From Candidatus Zhuqueibacterota bacterium (lineage in GTDB: Bacteria; Zhuqueibacterota; QNDG01), in contig QNDG01000090.1 of NCBI GenBank assembly GCA_003645915.1, positions 1-6,467 of the forward strand: 6,467 nt of DNA, written 5' to 3'. The translations under genes and the position numbers were made by a program. The notes under the pieces are model-generated. The model did not search any database and was not told the DNA's origin. It was given only the letters and a program-made list of their open reading frames with translations. This document shows positions 3,594 through 6,467 of this stretch, piece by piece. Every line of letters starts with the position of its first letter. The first letter of the stretch is position 1.

Positions 3594-6467
3594 ATGAAAA
3601 GCAATTTACCTTCAATTTCTCTCTGCATGATAGTGAAAAATGAAGAAAAATTTCTTGCCCAGTGTCTTGAAAGTGTAAAAGATGTTGTTGATGAGATGAT
3701 CATTGTGGATACCGGCTCAACAGACAAAACAGTTGAGATTGCAGAATCTTTCGGAGCAAAGGTTTTTCATCATCCGTGGCAGAACAGTTTCAGCGAAGCG
3801 AGAAATTACGGGCTTCAGTTTGCAACCTGCGACTGGATTCTTCAGCTTGATGCTGACGAGGAACTCAGAGGCGATGATATCCCTGCTGTAAAGAGTGCAG
3901 TACAGAACAGAGAAATTGACGCTGTTTATGTTGCATTGATGAACAAAACACCTGTCGGGTGGACCAAGCACTATTCGCCCAGGCTTTTTAAAAGAGGCAG
4001 AGCAAAGTTTGTGGGAGATGTACACAATCAATTGGTCTATCCGGGGAAAGATATTAAAACGGAAATTGTTATCTATCATTATGGTTACAATCTCTCCAAA
4101 GAGGAGATGGACAAAAAATTTAAGCGTACAGAGAAACTGCTCAGAAAGCAGATGAGCCGTGATAACACGAATCCTTTTAATTACATGAACCTGATGAGAG
4201 TGCTGAAGTCTCAGCATAAATATCAGGAGGTGGTCAGCCTCGGTAAAAAGTCTTTTGTTGCAGCAGGACGGAGAATGACTGACCCTATAAGGCAGATGAT
4301 TGAGTACGATATGATTTGTTCGCTTATTGAACTGGGTAAGTTTTCTGAAGCAGAGAAAAGAGCAAAAAATATATTAAAAAAATTCCCGGATAATCTTGAT
4401 ATAACATACTCTCTCGGGCATTCTCTGATTCTGCAGAAACGATATAAAGAAGCGTTGGATGTTTATAAAAAGTTTCTTGAAATCCATGAGAAAGAAAAGA
4501 AAACCCCAGGGTTTTCCTATCTGATAATTGATACTTATACACTGGATCATAAAGTTTGGGCAATTATTGCAGATTGCGAATATGAACTGGAAAATTATGA
4601 ATCCGGAATCAGGGCTGCGAAAAAAGCCATTGAATTAAGCCCGGACACTGCAGAATATAAAATTGCACTTGCGAGAAATCTTATAAAAGCAGGCAGAAAA
4701 GAAGAGTGTAGAATCCTTCTTGACCGCATGGAGCGGGAAAACAACGTTGATGAGGAAACATATTTAAAGTATTTTGCATTGTGCGTAAAGTATCCTGAAT
4801 TGGGTTCTTCTGCGGATGTTCTTCAGAGGGCAGTGCGGAAATATCCGGATTCGGATAAATTGAAGTCCTATTTACATTCTAAAACCCCGGCAGGGAAGAA
4901 AAAGAACGAACCAACAATATCGCTATGCATGATTGTAAAAAACGAGGAGGAATTTCTTGAACAGTGTTTAAAAAGCGTTCAGGATGTTGTTGATGAGATG
5001 ATAATCGTTGATACAGGATCAACAGACAGGACAGTTGAAATTGCAGAGTCTTTTGGGGCAAAAGTTTTTCATCACGAGTGGCAGGGCAGTTTCAGCGAGG
5101 CCAGAAATTACGGGCTTCAGTTTGCAACCTGCGATTGGATATTTCAGCTTGATGCTGACGAGGAACTGGAAAGAGAGGATATTCATCTTGTAAAGAAGGC
5201 TGTAAATCAGGATAAATTTGACGCTGTTTATGTTGCTCTGTTAAATGATTCTGTGAACGGCTGGTCAAAGCATTATTTCCAGCGGCTGTTCCGCAGAGGA
5301 AAGGCAAGATACGAAGGTATAGTTCATAATCAGCTTATCTGTGAAGGCGAAAGTGCGTGGAGCGAGATAAGGATTTATCATTACGGATACAATCTCTCAG
5401 AAGAAAAGATGAAGAAGAAATACCAGCGTACCGAATCTCTGCTTTTAAAACAGATAGAACAGGAAAAAGACAATGCATTTTCTCATCAGAATTATGTGAG
5501 AATTCTTGCAGCGCAAAAAAGATACGAAGATGTGCTCAAAGCTGCAGAGAATGCATTCGGTCTTTGTAAAGAGACAATGAATCAGAATAACAGGCAGATG
5601 ATATCTTTTGATTATTCTGTTGCTCTTTTAAACCTTGATTTACTTGACAGAGCGGAAAACGTGTGCAATGAAATTCTTGAAGAATTTCCTGAAAACCTTG
5701 ATATAACCTATGCACTGGCAAATGTAAAATTAAAAAAAGGAGAGTACAAAGAAGCAGTAAGCCTTTTTAATAAGTTTCTTAAGATTCTTGAGAAGAAGAG
5801 AAAACAGCCGAAATATGAAGGATTGATTATTGAAACATACAGTTATGATCACAGAGCCTGGGCATGTCTTTCAGATGCATACACATTTTTGTCACAATTT
5901 GACGATGCTCTTAAATCAGCAGAAAATGCCTTAAAAATAAATCCTGATAATTATGAATATCATGTTATTTATGCAAAAGCTCTTGTTAATATGGGACAGC
6001 AGGAAAAGGCTCTGAATTATCTGAAAGAAATTGATAAAAATAAAAAACCAAGTGTTGCATTTTATTCAAAATGGAGCAGTCTGAGCGAAACGCTGCCCCT
6101 TGGTGAAAAGCAGGAAATTCTTGAGGCAGGACTTAAAAAACATCCGGATTCTGTTGAGTTGAATTCCCTGTATGCACACCTGTTTGAATCATCAGATCCT
6201 GAAAAAGCCGAAACTATCTGGAATAGAGTTTTATCCTTTGACACAGAAAACTGCAATGCAATGCTGCATCTTGCATTTCTGTTTTTACAGGAAAAGCAGA
6301 ATAATAAGTTTCATGATATTAAGGAAAAGTTTATTAATAAATGCACAAGGCCTGTTTATTTTAAGAAACTGGGAGCATTGTGCATAAAAGCTCAGGATTA
6401 TGGTACTGCCATAGAAGTGCTTGGAAAGTATCTTGAATTTTTTCCGGAAGACGCAGAAACTCTGGCA
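3594..6467 (+). CDS. Tandem glycosyltransferase-TPR protein with two GT2 domains (3' end outside window)
   Basis: One open frame of 958 codons, read codon by codon with no stop or frameshift, continues past the right edge. Domain order: GT-A domain 1 (residues 7-165), TPR-type helical repeats (about 195-420), a Lys-rich linker (427-440), GT-A domain 2 (441-600), then more TPR-type repeats (about 625-958). Each catalytic domain has the ISLCMIVKNEE strand, IIVDTGSTD (D39, D473), SFSEARNYGLQFATCDWI and the metal-binding QLDADEEL (D86/D88 and D520/D522), so both look active. Clear TPR-like helices include YSLGHSLILQKRYKEALDVY, and AWACLSDAYTFLSQFDDAL in the second half. No signal peptide or membrane helix is seen. 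Similar single-GT TPR proteins ('TPR domain glycosyltransferase', SunS-like GT2) transfer sugars to proteins or glycans; TPRs commonly bind protein partners. A soluble, possibly protein-modifying transferase is inferred. Donor and acceptor are unknown. Sampled lines are richer in GC (30-48%) than genes upstream. Confidence 0.9.
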   Translation, partial: MKSNLPSISLCMIVKNEEKFLAQCLESVKDVVDEMIIVDTGSTDKTVEIAESFGAKVFHHPWQNSFSEARNYGLQFATCDWILQLDADEELRGDDIPAVKSAVQNREIDAVYVALMNKTPVGWTKHYSPRLFKRGRAKFVGDVHNQLVYPGKDIKTEIVIYHYGYNLSKEEMDKKFKRTEKLLRKQMSRDNTNPFNYMNLMRVLKSQHKYQEVVSLGKKSFVAAGRRMTDPIRQMIEYDMICSLIELGKFSEAEKRAKNILKKFPDNLDITYSLGHSLILQKRYKEALDVYKKFLEIHEKEKKTPGFSYLIIDTYTLDHKVWAIIADCEYELENYESGIRAAKKAIELSPDTAEYKIALARNLIKAGRKEECRILLDRMERENNVDEETYLKYFALCVKYPELGSSADVLQRAVRKYPDSDKLKSYLHSKTPAGKKKNEPTISLCMIVKNEEEFLEQCLKSVQDVVDEMIIVDTGSTDRTVEIAESFGAKVFHHEWQGSFSEARNYGLQFATCDWIFQLDADEELEREDIHLVKKAVNQDKFDAVYVALLNDSVNGWSKHYFQRLFRRGKARYEGIVHNQLICEGESAWSEIRIYHYGYNLSEEKMKKKYQRTESLLLKQIEQEKDNAFSHQNYVRILAAQKRYEDVLKAAENAFGLCKETMNQNNRQMISFDYSVALLNLDLLDRAENVCNEILEEFPENLDITYALANVKLKKGEYKEAVSLFNKFLKILEKKRKQPKYEGLIIETYSYDHRAWACLSDAYTFLSQFDDALKSAENALKINPDNYEYHVIYAKALVNMGQQEKALNYLKEIDKNKKPSVAFYSKWSSLSETLPLGEKQEILEAGLKKHPDSVELNSLYAHLFESSDPEKAETIWNRVLSFDTENCNAMLHLAFLFLQEKQNNKFHDIKEKFINKCTRPVYFKKLGALCIKAQDYGTAIEVLGKYLEFFPEDAETLA
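3612..4853 (+). repeat. Internal duplication, unit 1 (GT domain plus TPR block)
   Basis: First copy of a roughly 414-codon module inside the large gene (residues 7-420). It aligns to unit 2 at a constant offset of 1302 bases (434 codons), checked at the start motif (C11/C445), the IYHYGYN motif (160/594), FPxNLDITY (264/698) and the DHxxW motif (W322/W756). By the PDS motif (418/851) the offset is 433 codons, so only one net residue differs in length. The catalytic half is much more alike than the TPR half. Confidence 0.9.
4914..6152 (+). repeat. Internal duplication, unit 2 (GT domain plus TPR block)
   Basis: Second copy of the module (residues 441-853). Residues 442-525 differ from unit 1 residues 8-91 at about 8 of 84 positions by hand count, while 698-734 match 264-300 at about 19 of 37. 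One DNA stretch of 32 bases is identical (3801-3832 and 5103-5134), and a second of about 25 bases covers the QLDADEE codons. Nearby synonymous sites differ, as in the IIVDTGS codons. After residue 853 the chain continues into further helical repeats with no match in unit 1. Confidence 0.9.

Noticed and set aside
3717..4217. 166-residue open frame on the minus strand
   Set aside because: It lies wholly inside the first GT-TPR module, whose + strand frame has clear catalytic motifs. Its translation is rich in Cys, His and Ile with no recognisable domain, so it is a shadow frame.
3703..5193. Short + strand frames at 3703-3891 and 5008-5193 that resemble each other
   Set aside because: They are the same alternative frame of the two duplicated GT domains; the resemblance only mirrors the duplication.
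3594..6467. Possibility that the tandem copy is an assembly artefact or a very recent duplication
   Set aside because: The copies differ at many synonymous and amino-acid positions, especially in the TPR half, which an assembly error would not produce.
3594..6467. Possibility of a frameshift or stop splitting the two GT modules into separate genes
   Set aside because: The frame was read codon by codon from 3594 to 6467 and no stop was found; the linker at residues 427-440 has no ATG with a ribosome binding site ahead of the second module.
1..6467. CRISPR array, tRNA or rRNA genes, insertion sequence or inverted-repeat ends
   Set aside because: No regularly spaced short repeats, no tRNA-like cloverleaf motifs, no transposase motifs and no terminal inverted repeats were seen; the coding frames leave almost no room for them.

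Overview
The window is a same-strand block of surface-glycan or flagellar-glycan genes from an AT-rich bacterium that cannot be identified further from this sequence. It carries no RNA gene, insertion sequence, CRISPR array or convincing promoter or terminator. All genes are on the + strand and tightly packed (1-nt gap, 4-nt overlap, about 95-nt gap or a short gap depending on the start chosen, 13-nt gap), so they probably form the middle of one long operon that enters at the left edge and leaves at the right edge.

Layout: (1) bases 1-152 are the C-terminal end of a GNAT acetyltransferase of the RimJ/RimL type, most like PseH-type sugar N-acetyltransferases. (2) 154-1176 is an ATP-grasp ligase resembling carbamoyl-phosphate-synthase large-chain folds. 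(3) About 1179-2342 is a GT-A family 2 glycosyltransferase with a short C-terminal TPR tail. (4) 2438-3580 is an iron-dependent alcohol dehydrogenase whose sequence looks closest to the phosphonoacetaldehyde reductase/hydroxyethylphosphonate dehydrogenase branch. (5) 3594 to the right edge is one uninterrupted reading frame of at least 958 codons. It encodes glycosyltransferase-TPR-glycosyltransferase-TPR in a single chain and is still open at the end of the window.

The most striking feature is gene 5. Its first about 420 residues are repeated almost in register 434 residues later. Both GT-A domains keep all the visible catalytic motifs, and their TPR halves have diverged much more than their catalytic halves. 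The duplicated copies differ at many synonymous sites, so this is an old, maintained duplication rather than an assembly artefact.

Taken together, the GNAT and ATP-grasp genes suggest modification of an amino sugar (possibly a nonulosonic acid such as pseudaminic acid). The dehydrogenase suggests a reduced substituent, possibly a hydroxyethylphosphonate. The three GT-A modules would assemble or attach the glycan. The enzyme folds are well supported by motifs; the pathway and the substrates are inference. Base composition also steps up from roughly 25-30% GC in sampled lines of genes 2-3 to roughly 40-48% in sampled lines of genes 4-5 (a few 60-base lines counted by hand), hinting at a mosaic locus.
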